The notes below the pieces were generated by a model, which was given only the letters and a program-made list of their open reading frames with translations, ran no database searches and had not been told where the DNA came from. This document shows, in pieces, positions 8,049 to 16,900 of a stretch of 64,000 bases of DNA; the stretch's first letter is position 1, and each line of letters starts with the position of its first letter. The stretch is from Deltaproteobacteria bacterium (GTDB lineage Bacteria; Myxococcota_A; Polyangia; JAAYKL01), in the NCBI GenBank assembly GCA_030595125.1, contig JAUVDV010000005.1, positions 1-64,000 on the forward strand, in the 5' to 3' direction. The translations under genes were made by a program, and so were the position numbers.

Positions 8049-9001
8049 TTCGCCTCCACTTTATCGAAGAACTCGGCAGCGACCTCGATGATCCTGTTTG
8101 CTGTTGGATCGATCCACTCGAGTCCGGGCTCGCGATTGAACCATTTGCGTTGTCGCCGCGCCAGACGCCGGGTATCGGTTTTTGTCTTCTCTATGGCTTC
8201 GTCCATGGACAGATCCCCGGCCATATGCTCGCACAGTCGTTTGTATCCCAGCGCCTGCATGGGTTTGAGCGATGATGGGTAGCCGGCCTCGATGAGGCTC
8301 TCGACCTCCGAGGCAAAGCCGCCCCGAATCATTCCGTCCACCCGGTCGTTGATCCTGGCGTGGAGCAAATCCCTCGGTTGGTCCAGACCCACGATGGCGG
8401 CCTGGTAGCGGTCCTCTTCGAATGCGTGATCATCCTGCCACCTGGAAATCGGCACGCCGCTTTGTCGAACCACCTCCAGTGCCCGGAGAATTCTCACGCC
8501 GTCGTTGGGGTGAAGCCTCCGGGCCGTCTCGGGATCCAGGTCGGCAAGCTCCATGTGCAGCGCGGGCCATCCCAGCTCCTTTGCCTTCGCAGTGATCTCG
8601 TCGCGAAGAACCGGATCGGGTGGCGGACCTGCCTGCAGGCCATGCAGCAGCACTCTGATATACAGCCCCGTTCCTCCGACGAGAAGAACGCGCCTGCCCC
8701 CTGCCGCGATCCGGGTAATGACCCTGTCCGCCTGCGCGATGTATGCGGCGACGTCGTAGGTTTCATCCGGGTTCACGATATCGATCATGTGATGGGGGAT
8801 ACCTCGCAGTTCGTCCAGTGTCGGTGTTGCCGTGCCGATGTTCATGTGACGGTACACCTGCATGGAGTCGGCGCCCACGATCTCCGCGTCGAGAGCCTGC
8901 GCAGCCGCGACGGCGAGATCGGTCTTGCCAGTAGCGGTGGGCCCGGCGATCACAAAGATCGGTATGCGCCTTTTTGGAGCCTCTGAACGTTCGTCGGTCA
9001 C
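8045..9001 (-). CDS. miaA: tRNA dimethylallyltransferase
   Basis: A 318-residue enzyme that transfers a dimethylallyl group to the N6 of adenosine 37 in tRNAs reading UNN codons. The P-loop IAGPTATGKTDLA is at the N-terminus, followed by the expected GADSMQVYRHMNIGTATP (substrate-binding Asp-Ser), LVGGTGLYIRVL and the RLARRQRKWFNREP tail. The GTG start at 9001 overlaps the mutL TGA (GTGA), which is preferred to a longer frame lying wholly inside mutL. Its own stop overlaps the next gene by ATGA. Linkage of mutL and miaA is widespread in bacteria. Confidence 0.96.
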   Translation of the reverse strand: MTDERSEAPKRRIPIFVIAGPTATGKTDLAVAAAQALDAEIVGADSMQVYRHMNIGTATPTLDELRGIPHHMIDIVNPDETYDVAAYIAQADRVITRIAAGGRRVLLVGGTGLYIRVLLHGLQAGPPPDPVLRDEITAKAKELGWPALHMELADLDPETARRLHPNDGVRILRALEVVRQSGVPISRWQDDHAFEEDRYQAAIVGLDQPRDLLHARINDRVDGMIRGGFASEVESLIEAGYPSSLKPMQALGYKRLCEHMAGDLSMDEAIEKTKTDTRRLARRQRKWFNREPGLEWIDPTANRIIEVAAEFFDKVEAK

Positions 9002-10818
9002 CGATCCCGCCCGACCCGATGTTCGAGATCCGACCACTTGAGGCGTGTCAGGACGGGGCGACCGTGTGGGCAATGACCGGCAAAATCGACCATATCCATT
9101 TCTCGAAGGAGTGCCGTCACCTCGTCGTCCAGGATGATCCTTCCGGCCCGGATGGAGCCGTGGCAGGCCATCGTCGACAAAACAAGCTCTTCTGTGGTTC
9201 CCCTCGAGTCGTTCCGCCCTTCCTCGAGGGCGATTACAAGATCCGCCAGGAGTCTGTCGGGTGATGTTCCGGAGATCTCGGCGGGGACCGCGCGAATGGC
9301 GATCCTGTCCGGACCGGCGCGGGACACCTCCAGACCGAGATCATTGAGTCTGTCCTCGTGGCCGACGATCCGCTCGACCTGCGAGGGACCAAGGTCGACC
9401 ATGTGAGGGACCAGGAGGCGCTGAGACGAGATCCGACCGGACGCCAGCTGGCTCTTCAGTCGCTCGTAGGTGACGCGCTCGTGAGCGGCGTGCTGATCGA
9501 TCACGACAAGATCCCGATCGTCCTCCAGCAGAAGAAACATGCCCCGGGCCTGGCCGATGTACTTCATGGATGAGAAACGACCGGCGCCGGGATCGTGGGC
9601 GACGGGCGTCAACTGCGTCTGTACGGGAGCTGTCGGTACCGGACCTCCGACGGGCCTGTCGCCCCCTGTGACCACGCTCGATGGGCGCGCCTTGCCCGCG
9701 GGGTTCAGGTGGGATGGCGGCGGCACGAACCTTCCGGCCGGGATCTCCCCGTATGTGTACTCGTTGCTCTCGGAGATTTTATTCGGGCCGGTCTCGGGCT
9801 TGACGTTGACGGGTGCCTCGCCGAGCGCCCACACAGATCTTGCGGCCATCTCCCCCACGACTCGAGTTACGGCGCGAAACACCGAGTTTCGATCGGCGAA
9901 GCGAACTTCGGTTTTCTGTGGATGGACGTTTACGTCGAAGGCCTGCGGCGGCACGGTCAGGGCGATGAATCCCACCGGGTACCTGCCCGGATCCAGTGTG
10001 CCTGCGAATGCTCCGGTGACGGCCTTGAGGAGGGTCCTGTCGCGGATGAAGCGGCCGTTGACATAGGTATACAAGGAACCGGCTCCAGCCCTTGCGCGTT
10101 CGGGAGGACCGAGGATTGCCCTGACGTCGACTCCGCTGTGCGAGCCTTGCGCCACCGCGAGTACCTCGTCCGGGAAGAGGGCGGCGACACGTTCTTGTGG
10201 GTCCTCCACGCGGACAAGCTCCCTGGTCTTGCGGCCGTTGGAGATCATGGCGAATGAGACCTCGGGCCTGACCAGAGCCAGTCTGACCAGCGCCTCGGCG
10301 CAGTGTCCCGTCTCGGTGTTCTCCTTCTTGAGAAACTTGAGACGGGCGGGTGTGTTGAAGAAGAGATTGGCGACCTCGAAGTCGGTGCCCTGCGGACAGC
10401 CCACCTCCCTGCGCTCGATCACCTCGCCACCCTTCAGGACCAGCCGGTGTCCCTCCACCGCGTCGGCTATTCGCGTCTGAACCGTGACTTGCGAGACGGA
10501 AGCGATGGACGGGAGAGCCTCGCCCCGGAAGCCGAAGGTGACCACCTTTTCGAGATCGTCGATGGAGGATATCTTGCTGGTGGCGTGCCTTGTGAACGCC
10601 AGATCGAGTTCGTCCTCGGTGAGACCGTATCCGTTGTCCAGGACGCGGATGCGGATAGACCCGCCGCCGTCCACCTCTACCCGGATACTGGTGGCGCCGG
10701 CGTCGATGCTGTTTTCAAGCAGCTCCTTGACGACCGATGCGGGGCGTTCCACCACCTCCCCGGCGGCTATTTGATCGGCGACGATGCGGTCGAGGACTCT
10801 GATTTTCGCTTCGGTCAT
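8998..10818 (-). CDS. mutL: DNA mismatch repair protein MutL (endonuclease type)
   Basis: A 606-residue MutL. The ATG at 10818 follows CGGAGG; an in-frame TTG 18 bases upstream is less likely. The N-terminal GHKL ATPase has KELLENSIDAGAT, DNGYGL and TFGFRGEALPSIA. The C-terminal domain has the endonuclease metal motif DQHAAHERVTYE, and the zinc-site partners SMACHGSIRAG and CPHGRPV. This is therefore a nicking MutL of the kind used in mismatch repair without Dam/MutH strand marking. Between the domains is a Pro/Gly-rich linker at about residues 330-400. It is the first gene of the mutL-miaA-dsbA-like translationally coupled unit; no mutS is present here. Confidence 0.97.
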   Translation of the reverse strand: MTEAKIRVLDRIVADQIAAGEVVERPASVVKELLENSIDAGATSIRVEVDGGGSIRIRVLDNGYGLTEDELDLAFTRHATSKISSIDDLEKVVTFGFRGEALPSIASVSQVTVQTRIADAVEGHRLVLKGGEVIERREVGCPQGTDFEVANLFFNTPARLKFLKKENTETGHCAEALVRLALVRPEVSFAMISNGRKTRELVRVEDPQERVAALFPDEVLAVAQGSHSGVDVRAILGPPERARAGAGSLYTYVNGRFIRDRTLLKAVTGAFAGTLDPGRYPVGFIALTVPPQAFDVNVHPQKTEVRFADRNSVFRAVTRVVGEMAARSVWALGEAPVNVKPETGPNKISESNEYTYGEIPAGRFVPPPSHLNPAGKARPSSVVTGGDRPVGGPVPTAPVQTQLTPVAHDPGAGRFSSMKYIGQARGMFLLLEDDRDLVVIDQHAAHERVTYERLKSQLASGRISSQRLLVPHMVDLGPSQVERIVGHEDRLNDLGLEVSRAGPDRIAIRAVPAEISGTSPDRLLADLVIALEEGRNDSRGTTEELVLSTMACHGSIRAGRIILDDEVTALLREMDMVDFAGHCPHGRPVLTRLKWSDLEHRVGRDR

Positions 10819-10886
10819 GGGGCCTCCGGGGGTCAATCTGGTTTCCCACGGACCGGAATGCTGCGCAAGAGGTTGTTTGGATAGGG

Positions 10887-11750
10887 CTAAACCTTCACCT
10901 TCTTTGCCACGGCCATGAAGAAGTCCCGCGACCAGATCTCTACCAGGGATGTGTCGGGGAGAAACCTCGCAACGTCAGCCCTGGCCCTGTCCACGTTCAG
11001 CGAGGCAATCTTCTCCATCAGGATCTTCCGGAACCTGTCCTCCGTGAGGATCCCCTTCTCGGAGTAGTGGCCACTGCGGCGCATGCGGGTCTCGAGGTGG
11101 TGCAAATCGAGTTTCGTACCACGCCCGACGTACCAGATGAAATCGTACCAGTCTCTGCCCTTGATCCTGCTTTTCCAGCTACGGCAGAGAAGCGCGTGCA
11201 TCTTCCCGGCAAAGAGGCAGGGAGGTGTGTAGGCGCGCACGGAGAAGGGGATGGGTTGTAGACAGAACCTGGTCTCAGTGTCGAAATCTGGTGGCGGATC
11301 CGTATCGACTTCAAACTTGATCTTGAGCACCTGGTTGGCAGGAATGCCGGCGGCGACCTCCTCGCCGGCCTCTATGATCAGAAGCTGTTCCCTCGTGTTT
11401 GCCTTCAAGAATGCGGACTCGATGGCGCTCCGTGTGGACTTTTTTTTTGTTTCTATCTTTGCCGTGAAACCCCAGGAGGAGAGTTCCTTTTCCACGTAAG
11501 GGTGGTATCGCTCAAGGTTGAAGGAGTCATCAGGGGAGAGCGTGGAGAAGTCCATGTCCTCGCTGAAGCGGTCCAGCCCATAGAGGATGCGAAGCGCCGT
11601 GCCGCCGTAGAAGGCTGCATTTTCGAAGAACTTCCCGCGCCAGAGGCCGAGCAGGGCTATCTCCTGAAGAACTTCGCGAAGGGCGTTGAGGTTTTCGTCT
11701 GCGCTTCTTCGGGGATACCTGGCAAGCATATCCGCAAGTGCCGGGTTCAT
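10887..11750 (-). CDS. AbiEii-type nucleotidyltransferase toxin
   Basis: A 287-residue member of the AbiEii/AbiGii toxin family, the toxic half of type IV toxin-antitoxin and phage-exclusion pairs. The nucleotidyltransferase signature is visible as FYGGTALRILYGLDRFSEDMDF, with the GG(T/S) motif and the metal-binding Asp-x-Asp (DMDF); downstream CLFAGKMHALLCR and RDWYDFIWYV fit the family's second half. The ATG overlaps the TGA of the antitoxin gene (ATGA at 11747-11750), so the two are translationally coupled. Characterised relatives modify tRNA or bind GTP; the target here is unknown. Confidence 0.9.
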   Translation of the reverse strand: MNPALADMLARYPRRSADENLNALREVLQEIALLGLWRGKFFENAAFYGGTALRILYGLDRFSEDMDFSTLSPDDSFNLERYHPYVEKELSSWGFTAKIETKKKSTRSAIESAFLKANTREQLLIIEAGEEVAAGIPANQVLKIKFEVDTDPPPDFDTETRFCLQPIPFSVRAYTPPCLFAGKMHALLCRSWKSRIKGRDWYDFIWYVGRGTKLDLHHLETRMRRSGHYSEKGILTEDRFRKILMEKIASLNVDRARADVARFLPDTSLVEIWSRDFFMAVAKKVKV

Positions 11751-12388
11751 TGTCTCCTCCTGATCTTGTGCAAGAGCTTCGCGCAGTAGGCGACCTTGCG
11801 GGAGCCGAGCGCATCGGCGAGTTGATGAAGGAATCCAGGGTCCAGTTCCCGAAAAGCCGATTCGTTCACGCGGAGATCTTCGAAGAGATAACTCTCGGCG
11901 TCGCCCAGGGAGCTTATGCTTGCCGACCTGTCCTCCCTCACCTTATCAGCGAGAGCTCGCTCTGGAGACGCAATAAGGAAGGAGGAGTCTCCCTGTTCGA
12001 CCCGGCTCATTCCGAGATGGAAGGAGCCCCGAGGCGCGCGGCGGTATACGAAAGTACCCACCGGGGTCTTGAACTCCCTTGCGCGTCCCGTGGTCACCGA
12101 AGTCAATTGCTCAACGCGTTCGGGGATGAGGCCATGGTAGGAGAGGGCGTAATCCAGGGAGAGGAAGGAGGGGCCGTAGACCAGGTTGGCCAGGAGTTCT
12201 CGGGAATAGGGGCGGAGTCGATAATCCTCACCGAATACGTAAATGCCCTTTTTCACGCGGACGATGACGCCCTTTCGCAGGAGCGACGTGACCTTTCCAC
12301 TCGCGTTCGCATACTCCCCAAGCGCCGCCATGAGCGCCGGGTAATCGAACTCCTCTCTGCCGATATGCCTGCGAAGCCGGATATCCAT
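11747..12388 (-). CDS. AbiEi-type antitoxin / transcriptional autorepressor
   Basis: A 213-residue antitoxin of the AbiEi family. The N-terminal ~70 residues form a winged-helix-like region (DYPALMAALGEYANASGKVTSL... KGIYVFGEDYR), followed by the family's C-terminal part (YGPSFLSLDYALSYHGLIPE, TTGRAREFKTPVGTF). AbiEi proteins neutralise AbiEii and bind inverted repeats in their own promoter. A strong inverted repeat lies just upstream at 12393-12443. The spacing between repeat and ATG is only 4 bases, so I see no strong ribosome-binding site and the message may have a very short leader. Confidence 0.88.
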   Translation of the reverse strand: MDIRLRRHIGREEFDYPALMAALGEYANASGKVTSLLRKGVIVRVKKGIYVFGEDYRLRPYSRELLANLVYGPSFLSLDYALSYHGLIPERVEQLTSVTTGRAREFKTPVGTFVYRRAPRGSFHLGMSRVEQGDSSFLIASPERALADKVREDRSASISSLGDAESYLFEDLRVNESAFRELDPGFLHQLADALGSRKVAYCAKLLHKIRRRQ

Positions 12389-12392
12389 ACCA

Positions 12393-12443
12393 CCATTTGA
12401 ACATAGTATACCCTAGAAAACAAGGGTTACTATGTCAAAATGG
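12393..12443 (-). promoter_or_regulatory. Inverted-repeat operator/promoter of the AbiE pair
   Basis: Two arms, 12393-12413 and 12424-12443, are near-perfect inverted repeats of about 20 bases separated by 10 bases. On the minus strand TTGACA (12438-12433) lies in the distal arm and TATACT (12410-12405) in the proximal arm; the 22-base spacing is long for a sigma-70 promoter, so the exact -10 is uncertain. The layout matches negative autoregulation by an AbiEi dimer or co-operative pair. Confidence 0.65.
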
Positions 12444-12467
12444 TAGAAAAAGCAGATGAAAATGGCG

Positions 12468-12500
12468 TCGGATGAAAGTCGGATGAAAGTGACTGGCACC
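12468..12500. repeat. Tandem 11-mer followed by AAAGTGACTGGCACC
   Basis: TCGGATGAAAG occurs twice in tandem (12468-12478, 12479-12489) and runs into AAAGTGACTGGCACC (12486-12500). That 15-mer recurs exactly at 49192-49206, also between genes. It may be part of a dispersed intergenic repeat family. Confidence 0.5.
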
Positions 12501-12542
12501 CATGCGGGCCTTGGCTCTGGAGGACCTTCGCTCTAATTTGAT

Positions 12543-13067
12543 CTAAAAGGGTTCTAATCCGTACTGGTTCGCTATCTGGTCGAACGCCTCTTCTGTCTGG
12601 CAGCGGTATTTGGAGAATGATTGGTCGAGCATGGTTAGCCAACGAGTTACGTCGTCTACTAGTTTCGGGTTCAAGGCTGAATTTTCCGAGGGCACGATCT
12701 CGACCCTTGATCCGGGTATCAGCCTGAATGTCATCCACGCACAATGGAGAGGGTTGTTTCGCAGGCAAGCCCGTGCCTCAATTGACCGGCTATCGCCATC
12801 GACGAGTCCTATCTTCCATTCTCGCTCCTGCAACGCCGCCAATATCCCTGCGAAGGAACGGTAATCCAGACTACCTCGTCCTTTCGGATTGGCACATGGT
12901 AAAAAGACCTCCCTGACCTTGAGAGCTTGCCCGAAGTCGAGTTCGTGGTTGGCTTTCTCGGCCCAAACAGGCTGTCGGACACCGGCTTGAGGGTAACAGC
13001 CGGAGAGAAGAACGAACTGAACCGCTGCCAGGAAGTGCACCAAAATAGAGAACGGTACTCGCATCAT
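12543..13067 (-). CDS. Small hypothetical lipoprotein
   Basis: A 174-residue protein that I do not recognise. Two ATG codons lie side by side at 13067 and 13064, with GGGAG about 10 bases upstream. The hydrophobic start ends in a lipobox (FVLLSGC). The mature part of about 150 residues is soluble with four Cys (LPCANPKG, EARACLRNNPLHC, KYRCQTEE) that could form two disulphides. It is flanked by the AbiE operator region downstream and a convergence-free gap upstream, so its neighbours give no functional hint. Confidence 0.65.
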   Translation of the reverse strand: MMRVPFSILVHFLAAVQFVLLSGCYPQAGVRQPVWAEKANHELDFGQALKVREVFLPCANPKGRGSLDYRSFAGILAALQEREWKIGLVDGDSRSIEARACLRNNPLHCAWMTFRLIPGSRVEIVPSENSALNPKLVDDVTRWLTMLDQSFSKYRCQTEEAFDQIANQYGLEPF

Positions 13068-13215
13068 TTCACCGTCTACTCCCTTGGGTTTTCCCCGACA
13101 AAATTGCCCCTCCAGAGGGAACTATATCGCAAGATGAGGTAAGAGACAGCCGAATTGTCGACTCAGTCAGCTGGGAAATAATGACTTCCAAAAGGGAAGG
13201 CACTCATCCGGGGAT

Positions 13216-13884
13216 TCAGGGAACCTCTGCGTGAAACGTCGCTTCCAAGTGGGCTGTGACATCGCCCTTTTGCAGGGTGGCGTCCAGGTCGCCCTCTACC
13301 AGGCCGCCGGATGACAAATTCACTGTGGTAAGGGTCACTGTGCCGTTGTTGGTGTCGCCATAATAAAATCCCTGTGCGTCCGCCGGGAGGGATGAGTCGT
13401 TTTCAGAGAGGGTCACGTATGCGCCGGTGTAGTCGGGGGTGAGATTGTGCACGCCGGTTGTCATGGCATTTGGGATGTAGAGTGCCCAGATGGTGTAGCC
13501 TCCGCCTTGCTGGTAGCGGATCATGGTGTGGGTGCCCACGTCGTTGATGTCGCAAAAGTAGCAGTTGTTCAGATTGACGGTTTCATCGACGGTTGTGCTC
13601 TGGTAGTGGATTGTGGTGTCGGCCCACAGGGGGTCCGTGTCGCTGTCGGTATCCGTATCCGTGTCGGAGTCGGTATCGGAGTCGGTATCGGAATCGGTGT
13701 CCGTGTCGGAGTCGATGTCTGTGTCCGAATCGGTATCGGAGTCGCTGTCGGAGTCGCTATCGGAATCACTGTCGGAGTCGCTATCCGAATCGCTGTCGGC
13801 ATCCCCGCCGCCGACGCTGCTATCGTCCGAGCACCCGCCACAAACCAGCACGGTTGCAAGCAACATTAAAAGCAAACACTTCAT
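13216..13884 (-). CDS. Lipoprotein with long Asp-Ser/Asp-Thr linker
   Basis: A 222-residue exported lipoprotein (lipobox LVCGGC, Cys18). Residues 28-84 are an uninterrupted Asp-Ser/Asp-Thr repeat, giving a long, very acidic, flexible stalk. The remaining ~135 residues are beta-rich with one close Cys pair (NCYFCD) and show no family I recognise; unlike the other D/T lipoproteins here they have no leucine-rich-like units. The stalk probably holds the globular head away from the membrane, and dense Asp may bind calcium (inference). AGGTAGGGCA precedes the ATG, and the shared extended -10 element lies 30 bases upstream. Confidence 0.8.
   Translation of the reverse strand: MKCLLLMLLATVLVCGGCSDDSSVGGGDADSDSDSDSDSDSDSDSDSDSDTDSDTDIDSDTDTDSDTDSDTDSDTDTDTDSDTDPLWADTTIHYQSTTVDETVNLNNCYFCDINDVGTHTMIRYQQGGGYTIWALYIPNAMTTGVHNLTPDYTGAYVTLSENDSSLPADAQGFYYGDTNNGTVTLTTVNLSSGGLVEGDLDATLQKGDVTAHLEATFHAEVP
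13633..13803 (-). repeat. Coding hexamer repeat (GAY + Ser/Thr codon)
   Basis: About 28 copies of a degenerate 6-base unit encode the Asp-Ser/Asp-Thr linker of the lipoprotein gene. Comparable but shorter arrays lie at 345-404, 22313-22504, 26112-26198, 51096-51218 and 57776-57829. Because the unit is six bases, length changes keep the reading frame. Confidence 0.8.
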
Positions 13885-13914
13885 TGCCCTACCTTTCGAT
13901 ACGCACGTGAAAAT

Positions 13915-13923
13915 ATTCTACCA
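13915..13923 (-). promoter_or_regulatory. Extended -10 promoter element (TGGTAGAAT)
   Basis: TGGTAGAAT on the minus strand, ending 30 bases before the ATG of the D/S-linker lipoprotein. The following leader (ATATT, CACGTGCG, AAAGGTAGGGCA) also resembles that of the lipoprotein at 258, so the two promoters are probably related by descent. Confidence 0.55.
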
Positions 13924-13987
13924 GTGATCGCGGAAAGTCGCCCAATCAAAATGAATCAGCACCCGGTTACGAACGTTCGACGCAGTA

Positions 13988-16900
13988 CTAGTTATCCAGC
14001 GGGTTGACTTTGCTCTGGGCCTTCCAGATGGGCGCTCTGGGTCGGATGGGAGGGGGCGGGACGCTGAGGCCGGCCTTTTTACGGGCGTGTTGGGCGTGTA
14101 TCTCGTAGGCGAAGTTGTCCAGAACCTCCGGATCCACGGGATCTCCGTTGAGGTGGAGAGTGAGCGAACGCAACCCCTCCTTTTCGGCCACGTGGAAGAA
14201 CTGGGTTTCTGCGATCTTATTGGGCATGCACTCCAGCGGGCCCACGCTTACCACGCCGTCGATGATGCCCTCCCTCCATTCGTGGAGAGGGCCGCCCAAT
14301 GTGAGCACCGCCTCACCGGAGAGCTGCTCTCTGATATACGGCTTTGCCGCCAGCAGGGAATCCTGCACCGTGGTCCTTTTGTGCCATCCCATGATCCTGG
14401 CCATCGCGAAGTACAGTTGGTGCTGTATGGAGGCCTGCATATAGCCGGTTACGTACTCCGGGATATTGTTCTTTCGGGTGTCCTGGTAGTCGGTGTACTC
14501 GAGCCATTCGTTGAACGGGGCGAATCGGCACCGGATTCCGCGCTTCTCCAGCTTGTCCACGACAAAGTTGTTGGAGAATGGATCGCAGCGCACGTAGATC
14601 TCTCCGACCACGAGCACCTCCGGCATGTCCTTCTCGCCGGTGATGTCCTGATACGCCACGCCGGCGCGTTTGAGCAGATCCACGACGCCGAAAATGTTAC
14701 CTCCCATGACCTGCGCCACCACGGCCCCCGCAGATAGATTTCCCCGGGCCGAGCGCTCCGACAGATCGACGAGCTCCTTCATGTAGTAGCTCCAGATCTC
14801 ATGAGCGGCGCCGGGTCGGGTCTCTGTCGGGCGGGAGTGGTAGAGACCTTCGAGCAGGAGATCCGAGGCCGTCAGCACGGCGTACACCAGCGCCGCGAAG
14901 CCGTCCGGGACGGTCTCGAAATAGTCGGCGTCCACCGGCGCCCAGATGGAAACACGGTCTTTCCAGCCGAGCCGCTCCAGGACTATCCGGTCCAGAGTGA
15001 CGTAGGCGCCGAAGCGGCAAGGTCCATTGGCGGTGGGCATGAAGAAGGAGAATTTCTTGTCCGGATCCTTCTCGTGCTCGAGACGTTTCAAGAGGCTTCC
15101 AAGAGTGATCACCATGGGGAAGCACTCCTTGCCCGACGTGTACCGACGGCCCAGGGAAAGGGCCTCCTGATCGGGTATGGGCAGAGCCTCGGCGTCCAGA
15201 TCGATACCCCTCAAACAAGCCGCCAGGGCATCCGCACCGGCGCCCATGCGCGGGATGAGGACGACGGCGTTGCGTGACTGGATCTCTGCCACGCTGTCGG
15301 TTCGACTCTGCAGCTTGAGCAGGTCCCTCACGCCGTTGTGCGTCGAGTCCTCCATGCTCTTGTCCTCGTGGACGCAGTACAGGAACGCCTCGATCCGCGT
15401 CTTGGTACCCGCGTCCCCGGAGTGTCCGTCAGTCTCGATGATGGCGAAGGGTTTCCCCTCCATCACATAGGCGTAAAAGTGCACGTTGAAGCTGTCCGGT
15501 CCGCACGCGTAGTTGCTTGCGTAGAGACTGTATATTCCGGGTGTGCGCCGGATCTGGTGGGCCGCCCTGATGTTGCGGTGTCCGTACCCCCAGTACGCTC
15601 GATCATAGATCGGGATTTCGTCCGAGACGGGGTAACAGTCGACCGGGACAGCGATTACACCCTGTTCCCGCAGGAGAGTGGGCACGTTGGAATTCAGCAC
15701 GGTATTGTAGATTGTGTAGGTTCTGCCGAGCACCACAACCGGAGTGACATCGTTTTCGTTGCAGAAATCGAGGGCGCGTTGTCCGATGACCAGACATTCG
15801 GCGTCGAATTCCTCCTGCACCCCGACAGCGGCCTCGTAGACGGGTAGCCACGTCTCCTGATCGACATTCAGCTCGTCCGCAAGCGCGGTGATGCTGTCCA
15901 TGAATAGTTTGGAGCGGAAATTGTCCTTGCCGATGTTGATGACAGGCGAAACGATCACGCTGGGTGTTCCCTCAAGATCAGCCTTGAGAACGTCCGCGCT
16001 GCCCTGGATGATCGGGCACAGGCGGGCCCACGGTTCGTTTTCGAGTCGCGGTATGCCGCGTAACATCGGAAAGAAGAGGTAGTCCGGTTTCCCCTCGGCC
16101 ATGGCGCTGGCAAGGCCGTGGTACTGCTGCATCGGCGCGCAGAAGGGCACGTTGGCGTCCTCAATGCCGCGCTTGAGGGTGGCCTGGTCTGCATCGAAAT
16201 GAAACACGGGATCGAAGCCGATTCCGTGCAGGAAAGTGGCGAAGAACGGGAACAAGCCCTTGAGCACGACCTCGTCGGTGATGGCGATGGTCTTGTTGCC
16301 CCGGGGCGTCTTGAGCCTGTCTCGGATAGCGGCCACAAGGTTCTCGCGCTCTCTGAACGGGTCCGGGGCGAGGTCGGGCAGCTTCTTTTTTCCGGTTCCC
16401 TTGTCGTACAGGGAGCACGAGCCGCCCCATGTGAACTTCCGGCGCACGCCGCCGACGAGGGTGGTGATCCTATCAATTCGACAGTGGTTACCCGAGCCGC
16501 CGCAGCCCTTGGTGGACTTGCATATGAAAACGTCTTTCTTTTCGACGACGGCCTCAAGGAAATGGCCGATGTCCAGGCCCTTCGCCTTTTTCAGGTTCAG
16601 TTCCTTGAGGGTAAGCAGGGCTATCCCCAGCGCGCCCACGGTTCCCGGGTTGGGTGGAACGATTACCTGGGATCCGGTCTGCCTCGCCACCGCAGCGGCG
16701 AGCGCGTTTGATGAGAAGGGCATTCCCTGGCAGAAGATCACCTGCCCCACGGATCGGCTTCCCTTTACCCTGTTGAGATAGTTCTGGATGATCGAGTCGT
16801 AGATGCCGGCGATGATCGCCCGCCGGGGAATGTCGGCGGCCACCGCCTCGTCGATGATCTCCGCCATGAAGACACTGCAGTGCTGTCCGAGAGAGACGCC

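Noticed and set aside
13633-13803. Regular short repeats that could be mistaken for a CRISPR array
   Set aside because: The period is 6 bases with no spacers, in frame with an Asp-Ser/Asp-Thr linker.
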